A stretch of DNA of 64,000 nt from contig NZ_JACXIZ010000011.1 of assembly GCF_014705605.1 (NCBI RefSeq), positions 1 through 64,000 on the forward strand, in the 5' to 3' direction. The stretch comes from Paenibacillus sabuli. GTDB lineage: Bacteria > Bacillota > Bacilli > Paenibacillales > Paenibacillaceae. Each line of letters starts with the position of its first letter. Position 1 is the first letter of the stretch. Under the pieces are notes generated by a model, which ran no database searches, had not been told where the DNA came from, and saw only the letters and a list, made by a program, of their open reading frames with translations. A program made the translations under genes and the position numbers. Below are positions 54,336 to 62,555 of this stretch, piece after piece.

Positions 54336-55307
54336 CTATCGTAGGTTGTTGAGGTCTTGCTCGTATGCCGTTATGATGCGCTGCACCAGCGAATGGCGCA
54401 CGACATCGGATTCGTTGAATAGAATGAAACCGATTTCTTCAATGTCGCGCAAAATTCGCGATGCTTCATTCAGACCGGAGCTTTTGCCGCGCGGCAAATC
54501 GATCTGCGTCACGTCCCCGGTAATCACCATTTTCGAGCCGAAGCCAAGGCGCGTCAAGAACATTTTCATCTGCTCGGGCGTCGTGTTCTGCGCTTCGTCA
54601 AGGATAATGAACGAATCGTCGAGCGTGCGGCCCCGCATATAGGCGAGCGGCGCCACCTCAATCACGCCGCGCTCGAACGCTTTTGCGGACTGATCCGGGC
54701 CCATGATTTCATGAAGCGCGTCATAGAGCGGCCGCAGATACGGATCGACCTTTTCTTGCAGATCGCCCGGCAAAAATCCAAGATTTTCGCCGGCCTCGAC
54801 AGCGGGACGCGTCAAAATAATACGCTTGACCTTGCCTTCCTTGAGCGCGGCGATGGCCAGCACGACGGCCAGATACGTTTTGCCCGTGCCGGCCGGGCCG
54901 ATGCCGAAGACGACATCCTTTTTGCGAATCGTTTGTACATAGTGGCGCTGCCCGATCGTCTTGACGCGCACCGGCTTGCCCCGATACGTCGTTGTAATTT
55001 CCGCCTTGAACAGATCGAGCAATTGCTCGGCCTGCATCGTGCGGGCCAGCTCCCACGCATACAGGATGTCGCGTTCGGAGGGCAGGTAGCCGCCTCTCAC
55101 CAGCTCCAGCAGCACGGTGAACAGCTGCTCCAGCGAATCGACCTCCGCCTCGGCTCCGGTGACGACAATCTCCGCGTCGCGCGAGCGTATGGACGCTTCG
55201 CACTGCTGCTCGACCAGCTTCAGATACCGGTCCTGCGGACCGAGCACGGCCAAGCCTTCTTCCGCGCTTTGCAGCGGGATTTTGACGGTTTTCGTATTTT
55301 CCTGCAA
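54336..55307 (-). CDS. phoH: PhoH family ATPase
   Basis: A 323-residue PhoH-like P-loop protein with Walker A GIGPAGTGKTYLAVVLAI, LTRPAVEAGENLGFLPGDLQEK and Walker B FIILDEAQNTTPEQMKMFLTR. An N-terminal KH-like segment is typical of the ybeY-linked PhoH, which is thought to act in RNA metabolism with YbeY. The start is TTG (preceded by AAGGAG at 11 bases), seven bases after the yqfD stop. Confidence 0.94.
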   Translation of the reverse strand: MQENTKTVKIPLQSAEEGLAVLGPQDRYLKLVEQQCEASIRSRDAEIVVTGAEAEVDSLEQLFTVLLELVRGGYLPSERDILYAWELARTMQAEQLLDLFKAEITTTYRGKPVRVKTIGQRHYVQTIRKKDVVFGIGPAGTGKTYLAVVLAIAALKEGKVKRIILTRPAVEAGENLGFLPGDLQEKVDPYLRPLYDALHEIMGPDQSAKAFERGVIEVAPLAYMRGRTLDDSFIILDEAQNTTPEQMKMFLTRLGFGSKMVITGDVTQIDLPRGKSSGLNEASRILRDIEEIGFILFNESDVVRHSLVQRIITAYEQDLNNLR

Positions 55308-55313
55308 CCAGCC

Positions 55314-56507
55314 TCATTCTCCTTGCATTTGGACTATTGGCATCTCTGTTACAATCGATTGTTCCACCTCAAAAAATACTTTCATATAAACTTTACCATT
55401 CTCCGTCTTTTCATGCAAAATGTTTTGCCCGACGACCTTGGTTTCGTTCCCGTTCTGGGCCAATATATCCGCCTTCGCCTGCAGCAAGCCGACAGCGCGT
55501 GCTTCCTCGGCGGTCAGCTGCCGCCGGTCCGTCCGAATTTCCAGCTGCCGCTCCTCCACCGTGCCCAGCCGCAGCCGGAAGCCTCTCCAGGCCATCTGGC
55601 TTCGCGACTCGACGGTCTCGTATTGGGCATACGGCGCCGCGCCGTAGCCGCTGATCTGCAGCGTGCGTTCCCCGATCAGCAAATGCCGCTTGAGACGCGA
55701 AGCGCCCGTGTAGACCTTGACCTCCTGCGTCAGCGGCACCTCGATGTCATATTCCTTCCACACGAGTCCTCTGACCTCTCCTTTGGCGACGACCGTGCGC
55801 GTATGCTCGCCTTCGCCGATCGTGCCGGAGATGAGAATATCCCCGCGTTTGACCTTGGTGTTGCGCTTCACGACGGGCCGCCCGTTCTCCGCCTCGATGG
55901 CCGTGACGACTGCGTCGGCGGCCGCCACCAGATGCCTCGGCGTATAGAGTGGCTGCTCCTCCGGCATCGTATTCTCGACCACCTCGATTCGGATCGTCGT
56001 GCCTTGCCGCTGCACCCCTACCCATGCGGCGCCGGGCAGGCGCCGCGCCAGGTTTTTGGACAGCACATCCGCCTCTTCCATACGCCACGTCCACTGGTGC
56101 TCATAGATTCCCTCTGCGCGCGCGGCAGCCAAGATGTCGTCCTCGGTCAGCTTGTCGTTGCCGGCGACCTCCACGCGCCACACGAGCGAGGAGAGCACGT
56201 ACAACCCGCACATAAAGAGAAAAAGACCGGCCGCAAAAAATTTGCGCCGCTCCAATCGAACGAGCCAGAACGGAAGGCCCCGACGCGCCGCAACATGGAC
56301 CCGGCAGCCTGTCCGCTTCAAAAGCGGCCGAAGCCGAAAAAAATCGCTCACGCTTATCTCGCAGACCATCTGCTCCGGGCTTGTCCGGCGAATGGCCCAG
56401 AGTCGAATGCCCGCCGAAGCCGCCTCGTTGATCAGCATCTCCTGCCGCCCGCCGCGAATCGTGACGGTCACCATTCCCTTGACCGTCTGCAGCCACGATG
56501 TATTCAT
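55314..56507 (-). CDS. yqfD: Sporulation protein YqfD
   Basis: A 397-residue mother-cell sporulation protein with one central transmembrane helix (FFAAGLFLFMCGLYVLSSLVW, about residues 90-110). A large extracytoplasmic domain follows, containing VEVVENTMPEE and PRHLVAAADAVVTAIEAENGRPVVKRNTKVKRGDILISG, a hallmark of the family. Its partner YqfC is encoded directly upstream. GGAGG precedes the ATG. Function in B. subtilis is linked to sigma-E-dependent development but is not precisely defined. Confidence 0.93.
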   Translation of the reverse strand: MNTSWLQTVKGMVTVTIRGGRQEMLINEAASAGIRLWAIRRTSPEQMVCEISVSDFFRLRPLLKRTGCRVHVAARRGLPFWLVRLERRKFFAAGLFLFMCGLYVLSSLVWRVEVAGNDKLTEDDILAAARAEGIYEHQWTWRMEEADVLSKNLARRLPGAAWVGVQRQGTTIRIEVVENTMPEEQPLYTPRHLVAAADAVVTAIEAENGRPVVKRNTKVKRGDILISGTIGEGEHTRTVVAKGEVRGLVWKEYDIEVPLTQEVKVYTGASRLKRHLLIGERTLQISGYGAAPYAQYETVESRSQMAWRGFRLRLGTVEERQLEIRTDRRQLTAEEARAVGLLQAKADILAQNGNETKVVGQNILHEKTENGKVYMKVFFEVEQSIVTEMPIVQMQGE

Positions 56508-56519
56508 CCCGCACGCCTC

Positions 56520-56798
56520 CTATTCTACCATATGAATCTTGGAGATGACCCCTTCAATGAACACTTCCTCCGTCCAGATCGCGCGAATGGCCAGATCGCT
56601 GCCGATGACCTCGAGCTCGCCTTTGCTGAGCGCGAGCCGCAGCCTGTCGGTCTCGAAATGGAGCACGCCGCGATGGTTCTCGATGTAGAGCTGACGGTCG
56701 CCGATCATCGTCAGACGAGGAAGGTCAAAAACGACATCCTGCGGCAACTCGAGCAGTTCGGCAGTCAATTTGCGTAGCTTGCGGCTGATTAGGCGCAT
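56520..56798 (-). CDS. yqfC: Sporulation protein YqfC
   Basis: A 92-residue protein beginning MRLISRKLRKLTAELLELPQDVVFDLPRLTMIGDRQLYIENHRG, a clear YqfC match; it ends near SKIHMVE. Most likely under sigma-E control as in B. subtilis, but I did not identify a convincing sigma-E promoter. AGGGGAGGGGG lies upstream of the ATG. The open frame extends far upstream through a gap without similarity and is ignored. Confidence 0.9.
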   Translation of the reverse strand: MRLISRKLRKLTAELLELPQDVVFDLPRLTMIGDRQLYIENHRGVLHFETDRLRLALSKGELEVIGSDLAIRAIWTEEVFIEGVISKIHMVE

Positions 56799-56861
56799 GT
56801 CAGAAGAAGCCCCCTCCCCTGTATGTAAAAAGCTATGCGAAGGGACCTGGAAATATGATAA

Positions 56862-56907
56862 GGCCCGCACGAGCGGCTGCTGCAGCTGCAGCACCGTCAT
56901 GCGGGCC
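56862..56907. repeat. Extended imperfect inverted repeat in the gap upstream of yqfC
   Basis: GGCCCGCA and TGCGGGCC enclose a perfect 16-base palindrome TGCTGCAGCTGCAGCA, separated by short mismatched segments. It lies between the floA-linked hypothetical gene and yqfC. It could be a terminator for the former, though only TTATCATA follows. Confidence 0.4.
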
Positions 56908-56985
56908 TGAATCGGTAAGACATCCGGCTTGTAGGGCGAACCGGCTTGCGCCGCCCTTCGGCGGCAGAGCAAAGGCAAAAAACCG

Positions 56986-57576
56986 CTATTTGCGCATACG
57001 TCGGGCGCGAGGCGGCCCCAGAATCTCCGCCCATAGCACCGCGCTGCGCAGTTCCTCCGCGCCCGGCTCGTCCTGGCCGGGCCAGGCCAGACCGCCATCT
57101 CGATTCGTATCACGCGAGCGAGGAGGTTCGGCGCCAAGCGCTTCCGTGAAGATCGGATTATCCGTGTCGGCATCGCGCAGCCGCTCCCGGCTCTTCTCCG
57201 TCACGCGTCTCAGGCGCTCTGCTGCTTCCTCGCGGCGCCGCCGGACTTCGCGGACCTGTTGCGCCTCGCGCGGCTCCGGCGCGGGCGGCGGCGTATACTC
57301 GGGCCGTGCATCGTACGCCGGCTGCGGATCGTAAGTCGGCTGCGCTTCATACGCCGGAGGGGCCGGATACGGCTCCTCCTGCTCACGGCCGCTGTGCGGC
57401 CGTTCGACGCGTTGTGCCTGACGCGGCTGCGGCTGTCGTCCGTCGCCGCTGAAGTCCGGCATCCGGTTGTTCGGCCTGCCCTTTCCCTTGCTTTTGTTGA
57501 GCAAGGACAGGATGAAGCCGATGATGATGACGAAGATGAAAAAATTGTCAAAAATCAACCCAATCAAACGATCCAT
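56986..57576 (-). CDS. Uncharacterised membrane-anchored Pro/Tyr-rich protein next to floA
   Basis: A 196-residue protein. A single N-terminal membrane helix (LIGLIFDNFFIFVIIIGFILSLL) is followed by a basic stretch and a Pro/Tyr-rich segment (about 68-100) with repeated Y-D/E-x-Q/R-P units. A charged helical region (REVRRRREEAAERLRRVTEKSRERL) and a short conserved-looking end (ELRSAVLWAEILGPPRARR) complete it. It resembles scaffold-like membrane proteins, and its adjacency to the membrane organiser FloA suggests an accessory envelope role. Family unknown. Confidence 0.65.
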   Translation of the reverse strand: MDRLIGLIFDNFFIFVIIIGFILSLLNKSKGKGRPNNRMPDFSGDGRQPQPRQAQRVERPHSGREQEEPYPAPPAYEAQPTYDPQPAYDARPEYTPPPAPEPREAQQVREVRRRREEAAERLRRVTEKSRERLRDADTDNPIFTEALGAEPPRSRDTNRDGGLAWPGQDEPGAEELRSAVLWAEILGPPRARRMRK

Positions 57577-57622
57577 GCATTGCCCCCCTTACTCGCAGTC
57601 AGGGCTTTGACCGGAGACGGCC

Positions 57623-58609
57623 TCATTTGTCCGAGTTGCCCCGCGTTTCAGGCGGCTTGCCGATGGAGCCGCGCATCTGCGTATCGGATTCGATATTTTT
57701 CATGTTCAGGTAGTCCATTACGCCGAGTTGGCCTTTTTTGAGCGCTTCGGCCATCGCCAGCGGCACCTGGGATTCCGACTCGACCACGCGCGCGCGCATT
57801 TCGACGACCTTCGCCTTCATTTCCTGCTCCTGCGCAACGGCCATGGCGCGACGCTCCTCGGCCTTCGCCTGGGCGATCTGCTTGTCGGCGTCGGCTTGTT
57901 CGGTTTGCAGGTTGGCGCCGATATTTTTGCCTACGTCGACATCGGCGATATCGATGGAGAGAATTTCAAATGCCGTACCGGCGTCCAGCCCTTTGTCCAG
58001 CACCGTGCGCGAGATCAGATCCGGATTCTCGAGCACGACCTTGTGCGATTCGGCAGAGCCGTTCGTACTGACGATGCCTTCGCCGACACGGGCCAGAATC
58101 GTTTCTTCGCCGGCCCCGCCGACGAGGCGATCGATATTGGCGCGCACGGTGACGCGCGCTCTGACCTTGACCTCGATGCCGTCCTTGGCGACGGCGGAGA
58201 CGAACGGCGTCTCGATGACCTTCGGATTGACGCTCATCTGCACAGCCTGCAGCACGTCGCGTCCGGCGAGGTCAATCGCCGCGGCGCGTTCGAATTCCAG
58301 ATTGATGTTGGCGCGCTGCGCCGCGATGAGCGCGTTCACGACGCGGTCGACGTTGCCGCCCGCCAGGTAATGGCTCTCCAGTTGGTTAATTGACAAGCCG
58401 AGTCCGGCCTTGGTGGCCTTGATCATCGGATTGACGATACGCGACGGCACGACCCTTCTGAGTCGCATGGCGACGAGCGTGATGATGCCAATGCGTACGC
58501 CCGAGGAAATAGCAGCGATCCAGAGCATGAACGGAAAGAAATTGAAAAATACGACCAACAGGACAAATGCGACGACACCGATAATTAAATACGTGATAAT
58601 CGGATCCAT
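57623..58609 (-). CDS. floA: Flotillin-like protein FloA
   Basis: A membrane scaffold of functional microdomains. The 328-residue protein has an N-terminal membrane hairpin ([33 protein letters not shown]), then the SPFH-like region ([38 protein letters not shown]). A Glu/Ala-rich coiled coil ([27 protein letters not shown]) and a C-terminal tail complete it. It is co-directional with the NfeD-type protease gene, the usual pair. Confidence 0.96.
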   Translation of the reverse strand: MDPIITYLIIGVVAFVLLVVFFNFFPFMLWIAAISSGVRIGIITLVAMRLRRVVPSRIVNPMIKATKAGLGLSINQLESHYLAGGNVDRVVNALIAAQRANINLEFERAAAIDLAGRDVLQAVQMSVNPKVIETPFVSAVAKDGIEVKVRARVTVRANIDRLVGGAGEETILARVGEGIVSTNGSAESHKVVLENPDLISRTVLDKGLDAGTAFEILSIDIADVDVGKNIGANLQTEQADADKQIAQAKAEERRAMAVAQEQEMKAKVVEMRARVVESESQVPLAMAEALKKGQLGVMDYLNMKNIESDTQMRGSIGKPPETRGNSDK

Positions 58610-58657
58610 AGGCTAGTGCAATCCCTCCATCTTTTGGTATGTGAAATGGTTAACCGT

Positions 58658-60043
58658 TTATTCCTCGATCGAAGCAGGCGGACCGGCAGCCGCGCGCACG
58701 ACGACGCGCGAGCCCTCTACGAACAGGACCTGAATCGCCTGGCCGCGATCGATGTATTCCCCGGAGGTGACGACATCGACCCGCGCATCGCCGATGTCGG
58801 CGGTGCCCGACGGCCGCAGCGGGGTCAAGGCAGTCCCCTTGAGCCCGATCAGGAGCTGCTTCGATTCGTTGGAATTGTAGCCGCGGTCGGCGGTCATCCG
58901 ATCACTTAGAATGAATCGGTTCCAGATGCCGCGCTTTTTGAAAATGACGGCGACGATGACCACAATGACAATCGCGATCAAAAAGGCTTGCCCTAACGAC
59001 ACCAGTGTCTCCCCCTTGTCGAATGCCGCCGTCATGATTCCGAATATGAGCGCTGACGTTCCCACCAGGCCCAAGATGCCGAAACTGGGAACAAACACCT
59101 CGGCAATCAGCAAGCCGATGCCGACGACAAACAGCACCACCGATTCCATTCCGGCAAAGCCGGCCACGTAATGACCGAAAAAATAAAGCCCGAAAGCAGC
59201 AGCGCCGAGAATTCCCGGGACGCCAAAACCCGGCACGAACAGCTCGATGGCGACGCCCGCAAGTCCGACGATGAACAGCAGCGTCTTGATCAGCGGCGAG
59301 GTAATCCAGCTCGCCAGCCGCTCGGCAAAGGTCGGCTCGAATTCAACCAGAGCGCGGCCGTCCAGACCCAGCCACTGCACCGCTTCCTCGACCGAGCCGG
59401 CGATATGCTCGGCATAGCCTACCTCGAGGGCCTCCTCCGCGGACAGCGTCAATATCGTGCCGCGCGGGTATTTGTCCGCCAGCGGACCGCCCTCGAGCGT
59501 GGCGGACGGGTCGACCATTTTGACGGCGTATGACGGATCACGGCCGCTTTGCTCCGCTGCCGTCTGCATCTCCTTGACCCAGTACGAGACCGTCTTCGGA
59601 TTGTCGATCAGCGTGCCGGTGCCGTCCACCACGGCCGCGGCGCCCATCGTACTGCCCGGCTGCATAATAATTTGGTCGGCGTTCAAGGCGATGAACGCGC
59701 CGGCCGAGATCGCCTTGGCGTCCACGAATGCCGTCGTGGGCACGGAGCTGTTCTGGATGCGCTCGCCAATGTTCTCCGCGCTGATGACCGCGCCGCCGAG
59801 CGTATTGATCTCCAGCACGACCATCTCCGCCTGCGCTTCCTCCGCTTCGCGGTAAGCCCGGTCCAGAAAAGCTTCAAGACCGGATTCAATCGTCTGCTTG
59901 ACCGGTACGACGTAGACGGCGGGACCGGTGCGGGCCGGACGGGCTCCATCCTCCTGCGCCGCAGCGTAGATCAGGCTCGGCAGCAGCGACAGGAGCAGCA
60001 GCGCCAGCAGGCTGACTGCCGCGGCTTTGCGTAGGAAAGGCAT
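58658..60043 (-). CDS. NfeD family membrane-bound serine protease (ClpP-like) with OB domain
   Basis: A 461-residue protein (YqeZ type). It has a signal/anchor (LLALLLLSLLPSLIYAAAQE) and a ClpP-class protease domain with LEINTLGGAV, the serine segment AKAISAGAFIALNAD and the lysine segment MQPGSTMGAAAVVDG. Several transmembrane helices (about 255-370) and a cytoplasmic NfeD OB domain (LIGLKGTALTPLRPSG, SGEYIDRGQAIQVL) follow. It partners with FloA and was assigned a role in membrane-domain proteolysis in relatives. AAAAGGAGGGG precedes the ATG. Confidence 0.92.
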   Translation of the reverse strand: MPFLRKAAAVSLLALLLLSLLPSLIYAAAQEDGARPARTGPAVYVVPVKQTIESGLEAFLDRAYREAEEAQAEMVVLEINTLGGAVISAENIGERIQNSSVPTTAFVDAKAISAGAFIALNADQIIMQPGSTMGAAAVVDGTGTLIDNPKTVSYWVKEMQTAAEQSGRDPSYAVKMVDPSATLEGGPLADKYPRGTILTLSAEEALEVGYAEHIAGSVEEAVQWLGLDGRALVEFEPTFAERLASWITSPLIKTLLFIVGLAGVAIELFVPGFGVPGILGAAAFGLYFFGHYVAGFAGMESVVLFVVGIGLLIAEVFVPSFGILGLVGTSALIFGIMTAAFDKGETLVSLGQAFLIAIVIVVIVAVIFKKRGIWNRFILSDRMTADRGYNSNESKQLLIGLKGTALTPLRPSGTADIGDARVDVVTSGEYIDRGQAIQVLFVEGSRVVVRAAAGPPASIEE

Positions 60044-60161
60044 CTTTTCATCCCCTCCTTTTCGTTATGTATTCCCTAATACGTATGAAATCACCGGTCC
60101 GTTGCAAAATGTTTCACAATGCGTCATACCGGCATGGAAGCGCTGCAGCTGTAAATGGTAA

Positions 60162-60189
60162 AGAACGCTCCCGTTTGGGCGGGAGCGCT
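60162..60189 (-). terminator. Terminator after yqeY
   Basis: CGCTCCCG/CGGGAGCG hairpin with loop TTTGGG, followed on the minus strand by TTCTTTACC, about ten bases beyond the yqeY stop codon. It separates rpsU-yqeY from nfeD-floA. Confidence 0.65.
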
Positions 60190-60197
60190 CGTTTTAT

Positions 60198-60641
60198 CTA
60201 TTCTAGCAATTGCTGAACAATGCGATTTACTAGTTTACCGTCTGCACGCCCTCTTACCTTCGGCATCAAGGCGCCCATCACTTTACCCATCTCGGCTTTG
60301 GAAGAAGCACCGGATTCCTGGATGGTCTGCTGCACAATCACTTTGATCTCTTCTTCGGTCAGCTGCTCGGGCAGGTATTCACTAATAATATCTATTTCAG
60401 CTGCGGTCGTTTCCGCGAGGTCTTCGCGGCCCGCTTTTTTAAATTCTTGGAGGGAATCTTTACGCTGTTTGATCTCACGACCGACAATGGCAAGCACTTC
60501 CTCGTCATTCAGCTCGCGCTTCAGATCAATCTCCTGATTCTTGATGTTGGCGCGTACCATGCGAATGGTAGCAAGTTTGAATTTGTCTTTGTCTTTCATC
60601 GCTTGCTTCATATCGTCGTTCAATCGTTCGCTCAAATTCAT
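60198..60641 (-). CDS. yqeY: GatB/YqeY domain protein
   Basis: A 147-residue protein homologous to the C-terminal tRNA-binding domain of GatB. It begins MNLSERLNDDMKQAMKDKDKFKLATIRMVRANIKN and contains EISEYLPEQLTEEEIK-like sequence (IISEYLPEQL), MGKVMGALMPKVRGRADGKLVN. Role unknown; it may bind tRNA. It lies 16 bases downstream of rpsU, as in all Bacilli. GGAGGAGC precedes the ATG. Confidence 0.95.
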   Translation of the reverse strand: MNLSERLNDDMKQAMKDKDKFKLATIRMVRANIKNQEIDLKRELNDEEVLAIVGREIKQRKDSLQEFKKAGREDLAETTAAEIDIISEYLPEQLTEEEIKVIVQQTIQESGASSKAEMGKVMGALMPKVRGRADGKLVNRIVQQLLE

Positions 60642-60656
60642 GTGGGAAGGCTCCTC

Positions 60657-60830
60657 CTAAAACTTTCTTTTGCGCGCAGCCTCGGACTTTTTCTTGCGCT
60701 TGACGCTTGGCTTCTCGTAGTGCTTGCGCTTTTTAACCTCAGCGAGCACGCCATCCTTTGCAATGGAACGCTTGAAACGGCGTAATGCAGCGTCGATCGT
60801 CTCGTTTTTGCGAATTTTCGTTTCAGCCAC
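60657..60830 (-). CDS. rpsU: 30S ribosomal protein S21
   Basis: A 57-residue very basic protein beginning (as Met) [22 protein letters not shown] and ending EAARKRKF. It binds the 30S platform near the 3' end of 16S rRNA. A GTG start preceded by GGAGGGAGGG is used; the open frame has 18 further codons upstream without similarity. It heads the rpsU-yqeY unit. Confidence 0.97.
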   Translation of the reverse strand: MAETKIRKNETIDAALRRFKRSIAKDGVLAEVKKRKHYEKPSVKRKKKSEAARKRKF

Positions 60831-60915
60831 CAGTTTTCCCTCCCTCCAAAACAGACCGTCCAGAAGTAATACACGGTATATCACATTTCATTATAAAGGA
60901 ACGGGAAACGCAGTG

Positions 60916-61287
60916 TCAACTTCTAGCTTTGGGCAATTGGACCTGCGATGCGAGCAGCGGTCCCAGCTTTTGGCCCCCGAGCAGGTGCACGTGAAGATGA
61001 TAGACGACTTGGCCGCCATCGGCGTTGCAATTGTTGATCAGCCGATATCCGTCTTCGGCGATCCCCAGCTCGCGGGCGATTTCGCGGGCGGCGGCGTAAA
61101 TGCGGCCGACCAGAATCGCGTCCTCCTCGGCGACGTCGTTGATCGTGGCAATATGTTTTTTGGGGATGATGAGCACATGCACCGGAGCTGCCGGCTCGAT
61201 GTCATGAAAGGCCATCACATCCTCGTTTTCGTACACTTTTTTACTCGGTATCGTTCCCTCGACAATTTTGCAAAACAGACAATCCAT
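60916..61287 (-). CDS. Histidine triad (HIT) family nucleotide hydrolase
   Basis: About 123 residues starting MDCLFCKIVEGTIPSKKVYENED, with LIIPKKHIATIND and the catalytic triad HLHVHLLGG. HIT proteins of the HinT type hydrolyse nucleoside phosphoramidates such as AMP-lysine. Its location upstream of rpsU is conserved in the order. AAAAGG precedes the ATG; the additional upstream codons are not similar to the family. Confidence 0.93.
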   Translation of the reverse strand: MDCLFCKIVEGTIPSKKVYENEDVMAFHDIEPAAPVHVLIIPKKHIATINDVAEEDAILVGRIYAAAREIARELGIAEDGYRLINNCNADGGQVVYHLHVHLLGGQKLGPLLASQVQLPKARS

Positions 61288-61434
61288 GCCTTTTCCCGCC
61301 TCTCGTAGTGTATGTATGGCGAATGCGCGCCGCATCCGCCAGCCTCAGCTTGCTCTCATCATAGCAGAAAGCGTGAACTCGTCCAACCGAAAAAGCAGGA
61401 GACGCGGCCGGTCGGCCACACCTCCTCTCGCGAC

Positions 61435-61761
61435 TCAATAATAGGGCAGCAGCGTCAGGCCGAGCAGCACGGCCAGCGGCAGCACCTGACGCGCAAAGCG
61501 TCTGCGCGGGTAATAGGGATACGGATACAGCGGCGGTGTCGCGAACGGCGTCCCCGGATACGGATAAGGGAAAAAATTGCGCACGCCCCACTGCCCGCCG
61601 CCGTCTCCGACCGGCACGGCCAGGCAGACCACTTCGTCGTCGATATGCTCGACGATGCCGTCGCAGCAATAGCCGTCTTTTGTCTGAGCCAGCACATAGC
61701 GGTGCATATGATTGGCACACCATTGCTTCATTTGCGCAGTATCCATCTGAGCGGTTTCCAT
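61435..61761 (-). CDS. Uncharacterised small protein with Pro/Tyr-rich segment and C-terminal helix
   Basis: A 108-residue protein with three parts. The N-terminal part is soluble and cysteine-containing (MKQWCANHMHRYVLAQTKDGYCCDGIVEHIDDEVVCLAVPVGDG). The aromatic/proline-rich segment is FFPYPYPGTPF ... LYPYPYYPRRR. A short hydrophobic end (VLPLAVLLGLTLLPYY) closes it. I see no known family. The layout recalls small spore-coat or envelope proteins of Paenibacillaceae; this is a guess from composition. Confidence 0.6.
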   Translation of the reverse strand: METAQMDTAQMKQWCANHMHRYVLAQTKDGYCCDGIVEHIDDEVVCLAVPVGDGGGQWGVRNFFPYPYPGTPFATPPLYPYPYYPRRRFARQVLPLAVLLGLTLLPYY

Positions 61762-61895
61762 TCTCGCATCTCTCCTTCGGCGCTTCTGTGCCCAGTATAT
61801 TCAGTCATGGGCGCGCCGTGCATCGAATGCGAAATTGACAGCCGTCCCGGAGGCGAGGACACCTATGGATCGGCGGAAGAAGCGAACGGGGTCGG

Positions 61896-62531
61896 TCAAT
61901 GGCTGCTCAGGCGCTGGGCCGCGCCTTCAAGCAGCAGCTGTTCAGGCCCGTTCATAATCGCCAGCAGGGCGTGCGCCGTCTCCGTCCAAGGCCCGCCGTG
62001 CGCCGTCTGCAGCGCAAGCTGATCGGTCGTGCGTTCGATCTCGAGGCGCCCCAGTTCCGTATCCAGATCGGCGTAGATTTCCTCCAGCATCGTCACGTAG
62101 CCCTGCTCCGTCTCGCCGAGCGACTCAGCCGTATTGCCGACCGCGCGGAGCGACAGCTCGACCTCTTCGACGAACCGGGAAGCAGGCCGCGCCGGCGCAG
62201 GGGCTCGCGGAGCGACCGCCTGACCGGCCGAGGCGAAATCGGCAAGCGCCTTCGCGTCGTCCAAGGCGTAGCCGAGCTCCGACTTGGCGGCGATGCGGCT
62301 GTTCGCGTCGTCGCTGGCCGCCAGCGCGGCCAGCGCGGCGCGCATCGCTTCCACGTGCTGCTTGCTGTTCCGCGCGTCTTCCAGAATCCGCGTCCCGGTG
62401 GCGATCCGGGTCTGCTGCGCTTGCTGCAGCTGGATGCTATACAGATAGACATTCCCGATCGCGCTCAGCACGAGCAGGACCAGGACGATCGGCGTGAACC
62501 AGGATCGTCTGGGGGCTGGGGACTCCTTCAT
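61896..62531 (-). CDS. Uncharacterised membrane-anchored helical protein
   Basis: A 211-residue protein. A basic N-terminus and one transmembrane helix (FTPIVLVLLVLSAIGNVYLYSIQL) are followed by an extended helical region (LEDARNSKQHVEAMRAALAALAASDDANSRIA). An Ala/Pro-rich linker and a second helical region complete it. No enzyme motif. It lies 24 bases after addA, so it is likely the last gene of the addAB transcript. Envelope location is inferred. Confidence 0.6.
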   Translation of the reverse strand: MKESPAPRRSWFTPIVLVLLVLSAIGNVYLYSIQLQQAQQTRIATGTRILEDARNSKQHVEAMRAALAALAASDDANSRIAAKSELGYALDDAKALADFASAGQAVAPRAPAPARPASRFVEEVELSLRAVGNTAESLGETEQGYVTMLEEIYADLDTELGRLEIERTTDQLALQTAHGGPWTETAHALLAIMNGPEQLLLEGAAQRLSSH

Positions 62532-62555
62532 GCATGCTCACTCCCGTATGAATAA

